Shown here: in pieces, positions 1-13,100 of the stretch
Layout of the letters: each line of letters begins with the position of its first letter
Position numbering within the stretch: position 1 is the stretch's first letter
NCBI GenBank assembly: GCA_911728455.2
Contig: OU452233.1
Span: 13,955,214 to 14,019,213, forward strand
DNA: 64,000 nt
Direction of reading: 5' to 3'
From: Marthasterias glacialis
Taxonomy: Eukaryota; Echinodermata; Asteroidea; Forcipulatida; Asteriidae
Translations under genes and position numbers: made by a program
Notes under the pieces: model-generated
Seen by the model: only the letters and a program-made list of their open reading frames with translations
What the model was told of the DNA's origin: nothing
The model's database searches: none

Positions 1-358
1 GAAATGGCGCAGAACTTGAAATTTGAAAAAGCTGATTCATTCAAACCTTTGTTTTGAGGTAGGTTTAAATAGTATTTTCTTGAATTTATTTCAATCTCTA
101 AATAAATTTTTACGAAGCAAGAGTGTTCTTGATCTGAAGCAGTGGTACAAAATTGTTTGTTTATTTATTTATTTGAACAGTAGACTTTTTCAAACCATGT
201 TTGGGACAAACAGAAATAGATTTGCTTGTATTTTTTTCTGAATCTGGAAATATTTACAAAGCATTAGTATTCTTGATTTAAAGCAATGCAGTACAAAAAT
301 GTTTGTGTTTACTTTAGTGAAGAATAGATTCATTCAAGCAATGTCTTCCAGAAACAAA

Positions 359-725
359 CTAAGACAAGTCCGTGAAAAAAACGATGACATGTTTTATGTT
401 CCTATTCTTTATACTCATTTCTCTGGCCATGAAACAGATGTTCTTTAAGCTTGTACCAGACGTGAGATTCCTCAGGATTTTTCCTAATTTCAGGATTTTC
501 CCACAATCTGCTAGAGCCTTCAAATTTTCTTGAAAAGAAGTAAAGCAGTCACCAAAAGGAGAAAGAAATATTCCATATTGTGTCCCAAACTGCAGTTCTG
601 TATTTCTGGCGATGCACAGAGTCTGTAAACCTCCTGACTTGTAACATCTGGGAGGTTCTGGGTCTAGAGTAAAGGGGAAACCCAGACCCGCAAGCCATTT
701 TACAAGAATGTTCACATTCATCACA
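359..725 (+). repeat. Dispersed repeat family A, copy 1
   Basis: The stretch contains the diagnostic strings gatgcacagagtctgtaaac and ggttctgggtctagagtaa. Related copies occur at 8985-9150, 22680-22935 (same orientation) and 44950-45210 (opposite). It has no intact coding frame and its class is unknown. Confidence 0.7.
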
Positions 726-3383
726 TCTCATCCATGTTGTACTGTTCTTTTTTGTTCTGTCTGATGTACAAGTTCTTTTCTTTATTGAATTTGTGGTTGA
801 ATTAGTTGTTTTATATTTGTGTAATGTAATGAGAAAATAAATAAAAAATCCTGTTGGAACCATTACATGACATTGGATTGAATTGAATCCTTGAGACATG
901 TATATGAGGCTGGCCTGATACTGGGCTCTTGTTAAGGCAAGGACAGCTTGTCCTTGTTAAAGGGTAACCGCTATGAGCAAAATATCAATTTTGTTCTAGA
1001 ATATTTCAAGAGGCACCGAGGCAATGAACAGGGGCATGGAGACACATGTATCAGGTCTGGTGGGGGTATGTTTAGGCAAGTTCTCCCGAGAGTGATTTCA
1101 GCACTGGGAGTCTTCCTCACTCTAACAAAATCCAACACCATTATGGTAACGCTGCACCCAAACTGTCGCATGCATATGAATCTGCACTATTCAGAGCTAC
1201 TTTGCTTATTGTTAATTCTTCTCTGTCCAGTCCCTTGATCTAGTTTCCTCTAGGATATGTGCATTTTATAAGAACCTTTTATTATTATTATTATTATGAT
1301 TACGAAATGCCTGACAAAACATCAACCAGTTTTCGTTGTTTTTACTACGACAGGATTTCCTAACTTTATTTAACTTTCAGAGGTTGGTTGTATGGTGTGT
1401 TTATCCCACCAAAAGAAAACAACAACAACAACACCAACAATGCTGTGGTGTACCTTTATTACTCCTCCCTATTTATCATCCCATAATTTATTTATTTTTT
1501 CCTAATATCAAACTGGCAAATGTTCACAGGCATGTTCACTTCTGTGTTTACGCGGAATTACACCTTTTTTATTTTTCTGTGACTCCACTTTTTTGTTCAG
1601 AAGAATCAAGCCAAATTTTGACCGCAAAAGTCGTGGATAACCGTTGAAAACTTCACGAAAGTGCCGCGAAATGCTGACCACATTACGATAACGATATACA
1701 CAACGCACAATACACATCCGTGCGACACACAAGCAGTCACATCATTTCCAATTATGTACAGGCTGGTAGTCTTGCATGCTACATGCGAGAAACATCGAGC
1801 GTTAGAGGGTGCTTTCAGATGCTTATACATTACGACAGCGCATTACGACAAAACGCCCTCACCTAAGACTACACAGGTTTGCGCATGCTCAGGAACATTG
1901 CTGGTATACCCACTATTAGCGGTTTACACAGCATAGCATTGTCGTCGCTGTTGCACACACAAAAGCAGTCAAAAGCATGGTTGGTGGAGCACAGTTCCTT
2001 GGAAATTGTAGCTTTACCAAAAACTACGCAGCGCGTAGGCTTCATTTTGCTAAAATGGCAACATTTAGGATAACCTGGATGGACGAAAAGAGTATTTTGT
2101 GGTATAATGTAAGTTTTGTTTATTTAAAAAAAAACATATATGTATATCAAGCAGTAAACCATAAGGAAAGTGACTGGGTAATTTTTTTATTTTTTTAAAA
2201 TAAATTTTGGGGTGAACAGAGAAAACGAATTTTGATTGTTATTTTTTGTGCGTGGTGATTGAGAGAGATTCAGATGTTGGTCAAAAAATGTGCCCACTAA
2301 ATAAATGCATTATTGTGTACCATACTGTATCTACACTGCACACTGCAATGCAACGTCAATTTGTACACGAGTAATGTATGACAGCGGCAAGTACCATTTG
2401 TTTTTCAGACCACTCACACGCCTGAGTTCAGTCTCGGCATAGTGCTTTAAAATTGTGTATCAGGGATTTACTGTGCAGAATACATGAGTAGGGTAACGCT
2501 CTTTGGCGGTGAAGAGATATATGATGAGTTATTGCAAGATTTGCAATTATTGCAGTGCAACATTACTTTTGTAATGTCCATGTGGATGGGTTATTTTTAC
2601 TCACATGCCTCAATCACTCCCTGAGGAAATAAGTAGTTTGGACAAATTTAGTTGTATACTTCATAATGAGTGCTATTACTTTGACTAAGGTAGAGTTATT
2701 GGACAAATCGAGTCTCATGCTTCCAAAGTGCACTTATTCTGTGATGACGTCAAACACTAAGAGAGAGAGAGAGATTTATTGCCCAAATCTAGCCACTACT
2801 GACACTTTTATTTTTTATGACAGCTTTTATGACTTTCTTTTTAATAATGAAAGTTGTCCATCTTCGGTCTTCGATTGAAGGGCCATTCAAATTATGTCTT
2901 TTATAAAAAGAATGAAGACAATTCGGTGGGGGGAATTACACAAAGTATAGGGTAAATACCTTCAAACTACAGCTAGCAAATAGATCAAAGCAGTATGCAA
3001 ATAAGGGGGTATTATAGTGACATAGTGATGTAGGAAAAAAACTGACAGAGCACCTTTTGGTATTTGCTCTATTGGATGGTTACTGATGGACTCAGCACAG
3101 TCACATGAGGGTTTATTGACTGAACTTAGCTGCAGTTCACTGCGAGCTCTTTCAAGACTGAAGTGCTGGATATCGGCTGTGGACATTTTGGTACAAGCCA
3201 CTTGCTGCCACTAGGGTCTATCTGAACGGTTAAATGTACACAGTACCTAGTGTACATCTTTGAGCAAGTTCGGGTGCCGACCTTTTAGTCAGTTTGCCTT
3301 TTGAGTTATGCATGCGTGGTCTTTTTTTCACTCGGACGCACCTAGTCAATCAACTATTTAAAAGAATCAATGTATTTTGAAAC

Positions 3384-3517
3384 TAATTTTTGGGTGAACA
3401 AAGACAAATTGACTGCCACCACTGGCTATATGTACCGAGGCTCTACCAACTGAGCTATCCAGCCCTAATGTTGGCGGTCTCCATATTTTGTCAATATGTC
3501 TTTGTTCAGGTGGTTTT
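3384..3517 (-). mobile_element. tRNA-like element with inverted ends, copy 1
   Basis: The reverse strand reads gctggatagctcagttggta and gagc (a pol III A-box-like string), and the ends carry gggtgaacaaag and ctttgttca in opposite orientation. The copy is diverged. Confidence 0.65.
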
Positions 3518-5756
3518 TTGTTGAGCAGATGATAAAACAGAATGCAGGCACGTCATTCTCATTTGCATTTTCCATTATTTTCTATAATATTATTTTCTCT
3601 ACTTTAGTGCAACTATTGATTCATGAATTAGCTCTCTGCAAAGGTAAATTATTGTCATAATGAACAAAACCTGCCATTATCGTTAAACTCCTAATTAAGT
3701 GTGACGTAACTTGCAGATTAGACTGGAGAAACAGTGCTTCGGGGCTAGGTTGGTCCAGTTGGACTTGCCAGGCAAATCACACAGCGTTTAGCCGACATCT
3801 AGATCGACTACGTTTCAATCTAGTCAACCATCCTTACTTGGTCATTGTTATGTAGATTGTTTGCCAGCGGTTTCTCTCTAGCCACACTGCATAATCATTT
3901 ACACTAATTCGACACAGCACAATCATTTACAATTAATTACACCCGCTAACAAGGTTACTTTATCTACTGTGTCTGTCATTTACGGAGACCCTGGGTGAGA
4001 CGCAGCTGTCTCTCCTCTCGCTCCTCGTAGCCTCTTACATCTTACTTCGTGGAGTAGAATCAAATGGAAGATAAGATAGTATCTAAAGAGAACACTCTTC
4101 TCTTGAGATACGCTGTCAGACCCTGAGAACCTGTGTACTTGAGACGCATACTAAGATAAGGATGTCTCATCAATAATGCACATACAGGGAGCCTGTCTTA
4201 TCCATTGGCAATGAATACTTTAACAAAAGGCTAGTTTGACACCATGGTGGCTTTTGATTTGATTTTGTGTACAAAACCAATGGGATTGTCACTAAAAGCA
4301 AAAGACTTGAGGCTAGTTTATAGTTGGTCGTGCGATGATAATTGCCGGACGCTGTGATCCCTGGATGCTGAGCCTCTTTATTGCAGTCAATGGTCACTGA
4401 GGCGTCAGTGTCGACTACAAACTGTGTCGCACGTAAATTTAACCATCATGTGACCATCGCAAGACCAACTATTAACAGCCTTAAGTCCAAAAATGGGAGA
4501 ACACAGATAAGCCCTTGATTTAATTGGTTAACAAACATGTTTGTCGACCCAGTAAATCAAGGTCTTCTCTTTGTTCTCCAGTTGTTTGGAGTTTTTTGGT
4601 TTTTTTTAGCAATGTCCCCGATGGTTTTGTTAATGAAAGCGAAGCGAGGACTCCATGGCTCTGTCAAAACATACAGATCTCTTTTGTGAAAGGTCTCCGT
4701 TTCAGTGGGTAGACACCCCCATGAGAGTGTGTGTGGGGTTGTCTGCCAATTGAAACACAGGACTTTAACAAAAGGAGTCTGGGTGTTTTGAAGGTAATCA
4801 CAGTTCACAGTCTAGCCATTCAACTCAATGCAACCAAACAGAGGCTGGAAGGGGGAAAAAAAGTCTGACGCTTTTTAACGAGTTATTCTTACAGGTTTCA
4901 TTATCACTGTGATAACTAGGCACCTGACACAGATGGCCAGGGCATGATGACATTTCTATAGACCGTGTAACCTGTGACATCACATGTTTACAAAAAGAGC
5001 CACAGAGCCTGGACTTCCTGCAGGCACGATTTGTACACACCCTTATGAAAGAAAACATTCAATCTTATATTTTATGGAGATTGCACTGTCCTATGTTTAT
5101 CAACTTTTGATATGAAGAAAGGGGGCACATCTCAAAACTTTATTCAGTTATTATTTTTATAACTCCTGAATTTATGCGGTAATTATGACACAAAATGTGA
5201 AATTACAGTATATTATCTTGCCTGCCAGAAAGGCCCTGGAATGTACAAGGTCACTCTTTTGGTAAACAAAGGTGACATAGTCCATAGGCTCTGTGTATGA
5301 TTGTACTAAGTTTGTACTTGTGTTAGCAAGCAACCCCGTTCTGTTCCCCTCCACCCAACCCCCTGGGAATTTACACAACAATTAATTTTGTATCTGTGCT
5401 CTTCACCATCTGGTTGTGAAGGACTGTGCGTTTGTTACTTGAGATGAAACCAAGACAGTCCCATGCAGTGTTTCTAGTACACGCAGCGAGTGCCATCATC
5501 TGTAGTCGTTATCAAACATCCAGGCAGCACTCAGTGCCTAAAGTTCATTGCATTCAGAAATCTGGGTTTCATTATGAACATTTTATAAAATGTGAAACTT
5601 GTTATCCCTTGTTTATCCTGATGCAAGAACAAGCCCTTTTTATTTCTTCTTTTTTTTGCATTAAATTTGAATAATGTCTGGTACAATGACTCGCTTAGTC
5701 ACCAGTGACTGCTTAATTTTGAATTCCTCAGACTAGAGACAGTTGCTATGTGTGAC

Positions 5757-5903
5757 ATGGTTCGGGGCAAGCTTTTGCACAGTTTTGTTAAGAGAAGACA
5801 AACACCCATACACAATTCTGAAATGAATGTGTATGGCGCAATGGTACCAGGCTTTGCCAATCTGGAGGTTGCTATATGAAAAAAGCTTGCCCCGAACCAT
5901 GTG
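5757..5903. repeat. Inverted repeat around a 90-100 base loop
   Basis: catggttcggggcaagctt near 5757 is matched by aagcttgccccgaaccatg near 5885-5903. This is a perfect 19-base inverted pair, probably a MITE remnant. Confidence 0.7.
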
Positions 5904-6364
5904 AATGTAGGAACGCTGTCTGGGGAATCCAATTTGAGTGTGACCACAAATTCATTGTACCAGATGACATTCAAAATCTAACTGGCAAAAGACTTATCAC
6001 ATCATTTAAACATACCTCACTTAACTTATCCTCTTTGATGGCCTTGTGGCCCACAAGGTTCAGTGAACTCTAACCAGCTTCCCGTGTCTCTAGCTAGTTG
6101 GTCTGTGCTGTGGCCCGAGAACCCACTCCAAGATGGTATCTCTTCTTCTCCCTCTGTCCAGTCTCCAGGTGGTTCTAGGTCACCCAACATGTAAACAATG
6201 GCTTCAACTTACAGTTTTGCTAGTGCCCAATTTCCTTGGCCATTTTCGAAACCACAGCTTCGGTTTTGGCTCTGGGCTTATGCATCATCCGTCTGTTTCA
6301 AATCCTGTACCGAAAGTGTACATTTTCCAAAACTGCCGATGGGAGCCCAAACGGTTTCGACAAT

Positions 6365-6545
6365 GGCCATAGAGCTGCTTAAGCACATAACAGCTAAGCA
6401 CAAAATAATTTTGCTTACCAGAATAAGGTAACCAGCAAAAATACCATGTAACATAACACTGTCTGTCACTGGTTCTCTGCTTAGTTTTGCTTTGCAGAAA
6501 ATTGGTAAGCAAGACTGTCTGCTGAAGCAGCTCCATGAAGTTGGG
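6365..6545. mobile_element. Hairpin repeat family K (gcttaagcaca), copy 1
   Basis: Holds gagctgcttaagcacataac near its left end, accagcaaaaataccatgta in the middle, and gaagcagctccatgaagttg at its right end. The ends are inverted (gagctgctt / aagcagctc). Six other copies are in the window. Confidence 0.65.
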
Positions 6546-6970
6546 GCCGGATGTTCGTGGAAATGTCAATGTTGAAAAAGAAAACTTAAAGACCACTGGA
6601 ATTGCTATCGATCAGTTAAACAATCAACTTGGGTTTTGTCCTTAAAATTTCCTGTAAATAGCAAGCGGGACCAAGTAGCTTGTCTTTTTTACAACTCTGC
6701 CAGATTTTTGGCACTGCTAGTCTTTAAGGCTTTGTTCCAACTTTGAAATTTGTATTGGACTTGATTTTGAAGCCATCAGGAATGTGTGGGCAGTTGTTGA
6801 CGTGTTTACGTGGCTTTGGGAGGCAATGAAGCTAACTAGCAGAGCCACTCGAGCAAAGTTTTTGTAAAGGACCTCAGGTGTTTTCAAGTGACATTTGTCA
6901 AGGGAACCGCTGTCAAGGGAGAGGGAATGCTGACAATAATAGATTTTCTTTTCTCTTTTTTTTCATACAG

Positions 6971-7103
6971 GAAGGTGAACACATGCGTGATATGCTCTCC
7001 GGAATGCATAATTGGTATGCTTGTTCCCACGCGAGGCCAACGTACTGCAACGTCTGCAGAGAGGCACTATCCGGAGTAACCTCTCATGGTCTTTCATGTG
7101 AAG
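6971..7103 (+). CDS. DGKD: DGK exon: first part of C1a zinc finger
   Basis: A pyrimidine-rich acceptor ending catacag precedes 44 codons plus one base, then donor gtaaatg. The frame reads [17 protein letters not shown], with zinc ligands H13, C26, C29 and C43 of the C1 pattern H-x12-C-x2-C-x13-C. This finger resembles DAG/phorbol-ester type C1 domains; in this kinase class it acts in membrane or substrate engagement (family knowledge). The upstream coding exon is outside the window. Confidence 0.95.
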
Positions 7104-10100
7104 GTAAATGAGGAGACTTTTTTGGGATAGAGGTTTTCACCAAGAAGCCTTTGGGTGATTCCTGGTCAACTTATTGTTGAGCTGAGGTCATTTTGTTTTT
7201 ATACACACATTTGTGGATCTAGTGAGGTTTGCCATGACAAGCGTACATGAAATCTCTCTATGAGTTGTGGTGGTTCTGAAAAGAGCCTGTGGTTGTAACA
7301 ATTACACGTTTCAATCAGTGTGCTCTAATCGTCTTTAGGAGAAAGCCGGCTCCTTTCAGAAGCACAACTACTCATAGAAAAATATTTTATGGACATGGTG
7401 CTACTGCAAACCTCACAAGATTGTATCTCCGCCAAGTTTCAAATCCTATATTTATTGGCTTGATTTCATCAAGACGGGTCTAAGCATGAGTTACCTAATG
7501 AGTCAGTTCAATCTTAATTGCTAATCAAAATGTGATGCCACCTCTGGAAGATTATATTTTTTGTGTGTCTACCTGTTGAAATCGAGGACTTTGGCTAAAG
7601 GGATCCAGGGTTTTGGCAGAGCGAAGGAATCTTCGCTTTGCTTTCGTGTACAACACCAATAGAAGTGTCACACACAAAAAAGTCCAAACATTGTGAGGAC
7701 AAAGAGAAGTCATCATATTACGAAAATACATGTGTTTGTGAAACAAAACCCCATCGGACACATAATGTAATTTCAGTTATGTAGACAAATACAAACTTTT
7801 TACTACAATTACATTTATTTATTTGTCTGATGTTTATAGGCAATTAAAAAGCCTGAAATCTTCAAGAGACTTGATGTTCTTTAGGCCTTTTCACACTACA
7901 AAAAATCTCTGTGTTGGGCACAGGTCTGACTGACCTTTTCAGAGACCTTTGACTGTTTGACTGACCTTTTCACACTGCAACATTTTAATCCGGCATTGAC
8001 CCCTGTAGAATGCTCGATCTGTGTCGGAACCAACCCTGGCCGTGAGGTTGATTGAGAGCTCTTGAAGCGTTTCGAAAATTCTGACATGTGTCGAAAGCCA
8101 TGGTGTGAACACTGCAGGGTTTTTATTTGATCCGTGTTGAGTGTATGGCATGTCCAGCATGCAGCTATACATCGTGGTAGTATGGGAGTTTTCCACTTGG
8201 ATCTGTGTAGGAACCCTGGCAGTGTGAAACAATCGCACAATACACGGGGTTGAAAGTTACACATGTGACCCACGAGCAGAGCTAGTGTGAAAGGAGAGCA
8301 GATTTGACACCGTGTTGGAACTTTACAGAGTCAACACGAAGTTGACCCGTGTAGATTTCAACATGGATCGGACGTCGATAGTGTGAAAAGGACTTTTGTT
8401 CATTAAAAGGAAGTCTCTTGGAAAAAATTTTTTGTCAGCCAAACAGATGTATTTGTTTTGCAAAACTTGTCATTTCTGTTTCTTGCTTTTTTTTTTTACA
8501 GTATGCAAATTCAAAGCCCACAAACGCTGCGCCGTTCGTGCTCAGAATAACTGCAAGTGGACGACGTTAGCTTCGGTTGGGAAAGACATCATCGAAGAAG
8601 AAGATGGAACGGTAAGAGGGGGCAGAGCCAATGAGGCTAGGAAATGGGGGAAGCATCTTATGGAGTGACAGGGGAAAACACAGGGCTATGAAGTTCTGTT
8701 AAGGACACAATACAGAGTTGGGAACTTCAATCTGAAAGCTCACTGAGGATTATAAAGTTCATACCAGTACCAATCAATCCGCCAGAGAAATTTTTCCTTC
8801 TTAATCACTGTCACGGTAGAGAAAATAGCATTTGAAGACCTCCAAAAACACCTTAGCTTATTTTGATTGCTGCAATCAAAATAAGTGTGTATGAATGCAC
8901 ACAAGATACTTGACAATATATACAGTTTGTCTGTGTTTTTGCAAAAGCAGGGTGACTTAGTTTGGTGAAGTTTTCACAAGATACAGGCCTGGGATTTCTC
9001 AGGATTTTCCCTGGTTTTAGGATTTTGTCAAAATCTCCTTGAACCTTCAAATTTTCTTGAAAGATCTCCTGAATTGTAACATCTATGATGTTCTGGGTCT
9101 AGAATAAGGGGGAACCCAGGTCCGCAGGTTTCAAGGATTTTCACATTCAGGAACGGTTTTCAACTTGATACAAAATAGTGGACAACAATGTAAATAAAAC
9201 AGTTTTTGGATTTAAAATCGTTATGTATTTCGATGTGATCTCAAAAAATACACATTATAAGCTACAACAACAACAACAACAATTTTTTTCCAGTTGCTGT
9301 TTACGTGTTAACAAGATATGCAACATCAGATTCAATTCTGCAGAGTGGGTCCCATATACCTTAACAGTGTCTGGAAATGCCCTAGACTAAACAAATATAG
9401 TGAACTAGATGGCCTTTCTTTGAAGTGCCGACCTTGCTGAAAAACACCATTATTGTCAAATCCAATCTAAGTCCAGAATTGTTCCTGAGCAGCGTTCTAA
9501 AGGACCCAATTACCGGTTGTTCTCCGACAACAGAGTAACAGATGTTAAATTATAGACCTTGTGATGTTTCACACTTAAATTGAACCATTTGACTTCGGGA
9601 ATATGTGAAGTTCTTAAGGAGATCCTAGTTTAATCAATCACAGACTAATTTAACAGCTATACATTTCGGACTGTTTGAGTTGTTTACACTTTGAGTCGCA
9701 CAATCACACATTGGTAAGATTAGAAACGCAAATGTTCACAGATTTGCACATAATTCACATGGTATAAAGATGGTCATGGTGGAAAACTTCCCGTGGAGTG
9801 TTTTGGAAGAGTTCTAAAAAAAAAATGTCATCCTCTTGGTTATGTCTCGGTTAAAAACATGAAAATGATATATGTTTTGTTATTTGTGTTTTACCCATAC
9901 ACCGATGTTTGTTAAGCACTGTACACTTTCCCGAGTCTTGTGAACAAAAATCCACAGGCATATTGGGTGTGATTCGAACCCACAACCTTTGCCAATCTAG
10001 AACAGTTGTCTCACCACTGGACCATCGAGCTTGCCCAGTGGCTAGAGGCAGTTCAAATCCTATATTTTAGCAGTGGGTAATCCAACGGTATATATTTTGT

Positions 10101-13100
10101 CCAGAATTTTGCGTACATAAGTTTGATTGGATTGTGGCAGTTTGAATAAGTAATGTGATCTTCGATTGCCGTGTCCTTGGCTTGGACAGTATTTCACATG
10201 AAAACATTTCTCAGAAGGATTGGAAGTGTTGTGAACTTTATAAAGCATGAGCTTTCAGATTGGAAATAATCCTTCTTGTTCAACAATTGCCAAGCCTGTG
10301 CTTTTTCTTCAAGTATGGTGCCTCTCCTTTCATCCCTTGGCAACTCCCACGAGATGGGAAGGTCGGGGGAGAGATTTCTCACGGCTTGACGAAGAGTGTC
10401 GCATTCTCCTTCCAAAAGTTCTGTCATTACACTGATGGATGAGTGTGAATATCAAAGTGGACGATGGGTCAAATGATACTGGTTTATTTCCCTTTCTTGA
10501 TCTCGAGTTTCAAGGATTGGCACGGAGGATGAATTCATGAAATGGCGTTTGGGGATTCTTTTCATTTCCCGAGGTGATGTTATGGTGCATTGTGAATTGA
10601 CATTTCTTTATTTAAAGACGATACAATTTGGCTGAGTATTGGGAAAAATAAGACGGTTAAAACTTCTTTTCGTGATATTTGCTTTGAAGTTAGTTCTTCT
10701 AACTCTCATCCGGAGAAAAATGTCCCCATGAAGTGACATCATCCTTTTAAACTGATCTTATTTCTCTTGTTTTTTTCAAGGCAAGAGAAATAAGCCTACT
10801 AGCTTATGAAAAACAAAAAAAATACAACATAAAATATCACCAACAAATAATTTATTGTCAGTGATTTACTTCTTCATAAAGATAAGTTTGAAAATATTTG
10901 TCCATATTATTTCTCTTGCTTTTTCTAGGCAAGAGAAATAAGCCTACTTGCTTATGAAAAACAAAAAAATAACAACATAAAATATCACCAATAAACAATT
11001 TATTGTCAGTGATTTACTACTAACTTCATAAAGATAAGTTTGAAATTTTTTTCCATATTATTTCTCTTGCTTTTTCTAGGCAAGATAAATAAGCCAACTT
11101 GCTAATGAAAAAACAAAAAAAAACACATAAAATATCACCAATAAACAGTTTGTTGTCAGTGATTTACTACTTCATAAACATAAGTTTGAAAATATAAACA
11201 GTTTGGGGATTTGATCTTCCCTTTTACCATTCCTTTTAGGCACGAGTAGGAAGTAGACTTGAGAATATATTAGTAAGAAAAAGTATTTAAAAATCAATAG
11301 AAATAATGAATATAAAATGTGTGTTTTTTTTAAAGGTTAAAGGGAATTTACATATTGATTGACTAAAGTCATTTTAAAATGCAAAACAAATAACTGAGAA
11401 TCTTCTGAATGTTAAAACAGATCTGAATTTGCTATAAAAAGTATATAAGGCTTTGCATGGTGGAGAAAGGGATGTTAGTTTTGCGTGTTTGTAAAGTTTA
11501 ATTACGAATGGTTATTTAAACCCCTTGAATAAGTCTGTCTGAGATTACGAATTGGTCAGAAATACCTTGTTGTTTTCCTTTTTGATTGTTATTTTTTATT
11601 TTTTATTTATTTATTTATTTTTATTTATTTTTTTTTTTGGGGGGGGAGCATTTCCACATAAGTGCACTTTACACACACGGAGTACACTTTACATGGAGAG
11701 GTTGCCGTGTACGATTTGTGTCAATGAATGATAACAAACCTAGATAGATTATAGGGTCCAGGTCTCGAGTGTGTGTACTTTTCCCTGGCCACGATTCAGC
11801 GCTTGGCCTAAAACGTGACGTGTGTGATCACCACCGGCCTCATCTCTGACTCTAATGAGGAGCCTGCGGCTCGTTTAGTGCCTCTTCTTCTTTTGTTGCC
11901 CATCTCAGCTATTTTCGAGATGAAATCTTCATGTCTCTCTGGAGGGAGAGTCTGTCTGGAGAACTCGGAAGTCTCAGAGATTTTTTATCAAGAGATTCGC
12001 GGGGGGGTGTCAGGAGGACCAAAAAGGTCTTGACCAAAATATAAATGGACACTTTTATTGGGAGGTGGGAGGGTGGAGGGCTGTCAGGTTGAGAGACTTT
12101 TTGGAGGGGGCGGGGGCAGAGATGTGGGATTGTCAGATTGAAAGATCTTTTGATCCAAGGGAAATGGCCTTTCTGAACTTCATGTATTATTAATGGGGAT
12201 TTATCTTTCCGCGGACAAAAAATCTGCCCCGGAAAATAATTTGTATTCATCGATTTTGTTTTGGCTTTTATCCCATCAAAAATTGACGTGGGATTTTAAA
12301 CTATAACAGAGGTTATCTGCTCAGTTATTGGGCTAGGAATAGCAAATTATGACTACAATAGACAGTTTTGGATGGTCAATTTACACTTGATTAAAAAATT
12401 TAGCCAGTCAGTTTCCCTTGTGGCTTATCACCTGAAGATATTTCTATCTGAGGTGTTATCGTTTCTAAATAATAAATGAAATAAGATTCAAAATCAGTTG
12501 CCGTCGTAGTGGGACGAAAACTAAGGGAAATGCGTACAAAAATGCTGAATGCATTTTCACCGTTTTCTCGCAAATGAAACAACGAAATGAGCTGACATTT
12601 TCACTGGTTGGTTTTATTACAAACATCTTGATTTTTGCAAAGAATGGAAGCATTTACAAACTGAGCTGGGGCTTTAAGGTAGAACCCTGTGCTGCCGCTT
12701 TCCAGGTTGTATCCATAGCTCTATGGTTGTATCATATGTAATGGAGTGTGATCCCTGGCTACACGGCAGTAACCGGTTGAATGGCTTCAGACTGGCACCC
12801 CCTGAACAAAGATATTGACAAAATAAGGAGACCACCAATATTAGGTAACATCAGTTGGTGGAGCATCAGTACGTATAGCCGATGGTCGCAGGTTCAAATC
12901 CCACTCCAGTCAAATTGTCTTTGTTCACCCCAACATTGAACAAAATTTAATACTTAGTTGATGGAAAGATTGAGTTTATTTTGAGAAAAGTGACAAATTA
13001 CGTTTATAGTACAAGAACAAAACCAAGGAACACTCTGATTTCAACCAGGGATAACCCAAGAAAGCCAATAACTGGGGCTTGTTTCCATCGGGTCCTGGTG

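Larger units (their letters stand above)
1..6970. other. Upstream non-coding stretch, presumed DGK intron
   Basis: I found no exon here that resembles the PH domain or N-terminus expected before the first C1 domain. Open frames are short and have no family resemblance. The stretch holds dispersed repeats (359-725, 3384-3517, 6365-6545) and an inverted repeat at 5757-5903. It is most simply a large intron of the diacylglycerol kinase gene, though a regulatory role cannot be excluded. Confidence 0.6.

Noticed and set aside
5876-6073. A Cys-containing frame (CPEPCECRNAVWG) that looks like a small extracellular repeat
   Set aside because: It overlaps one arm of the inverted repeat at 5757-5903 and has no splice sites that would join it to the kinase.
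1-6970. Exons for the PH domain of the kinase
   Set aside because: I looked for the conserved RYFKLRG-like and WxxSL-like blocks and saw none. Those exons are probably upstream of the window.
11815-12250. Overlapping frames of 72 and 113 residues on both strands
   Set aside because: They are G/C-biased low-complexity sequence without splice logic or recognisable domains.
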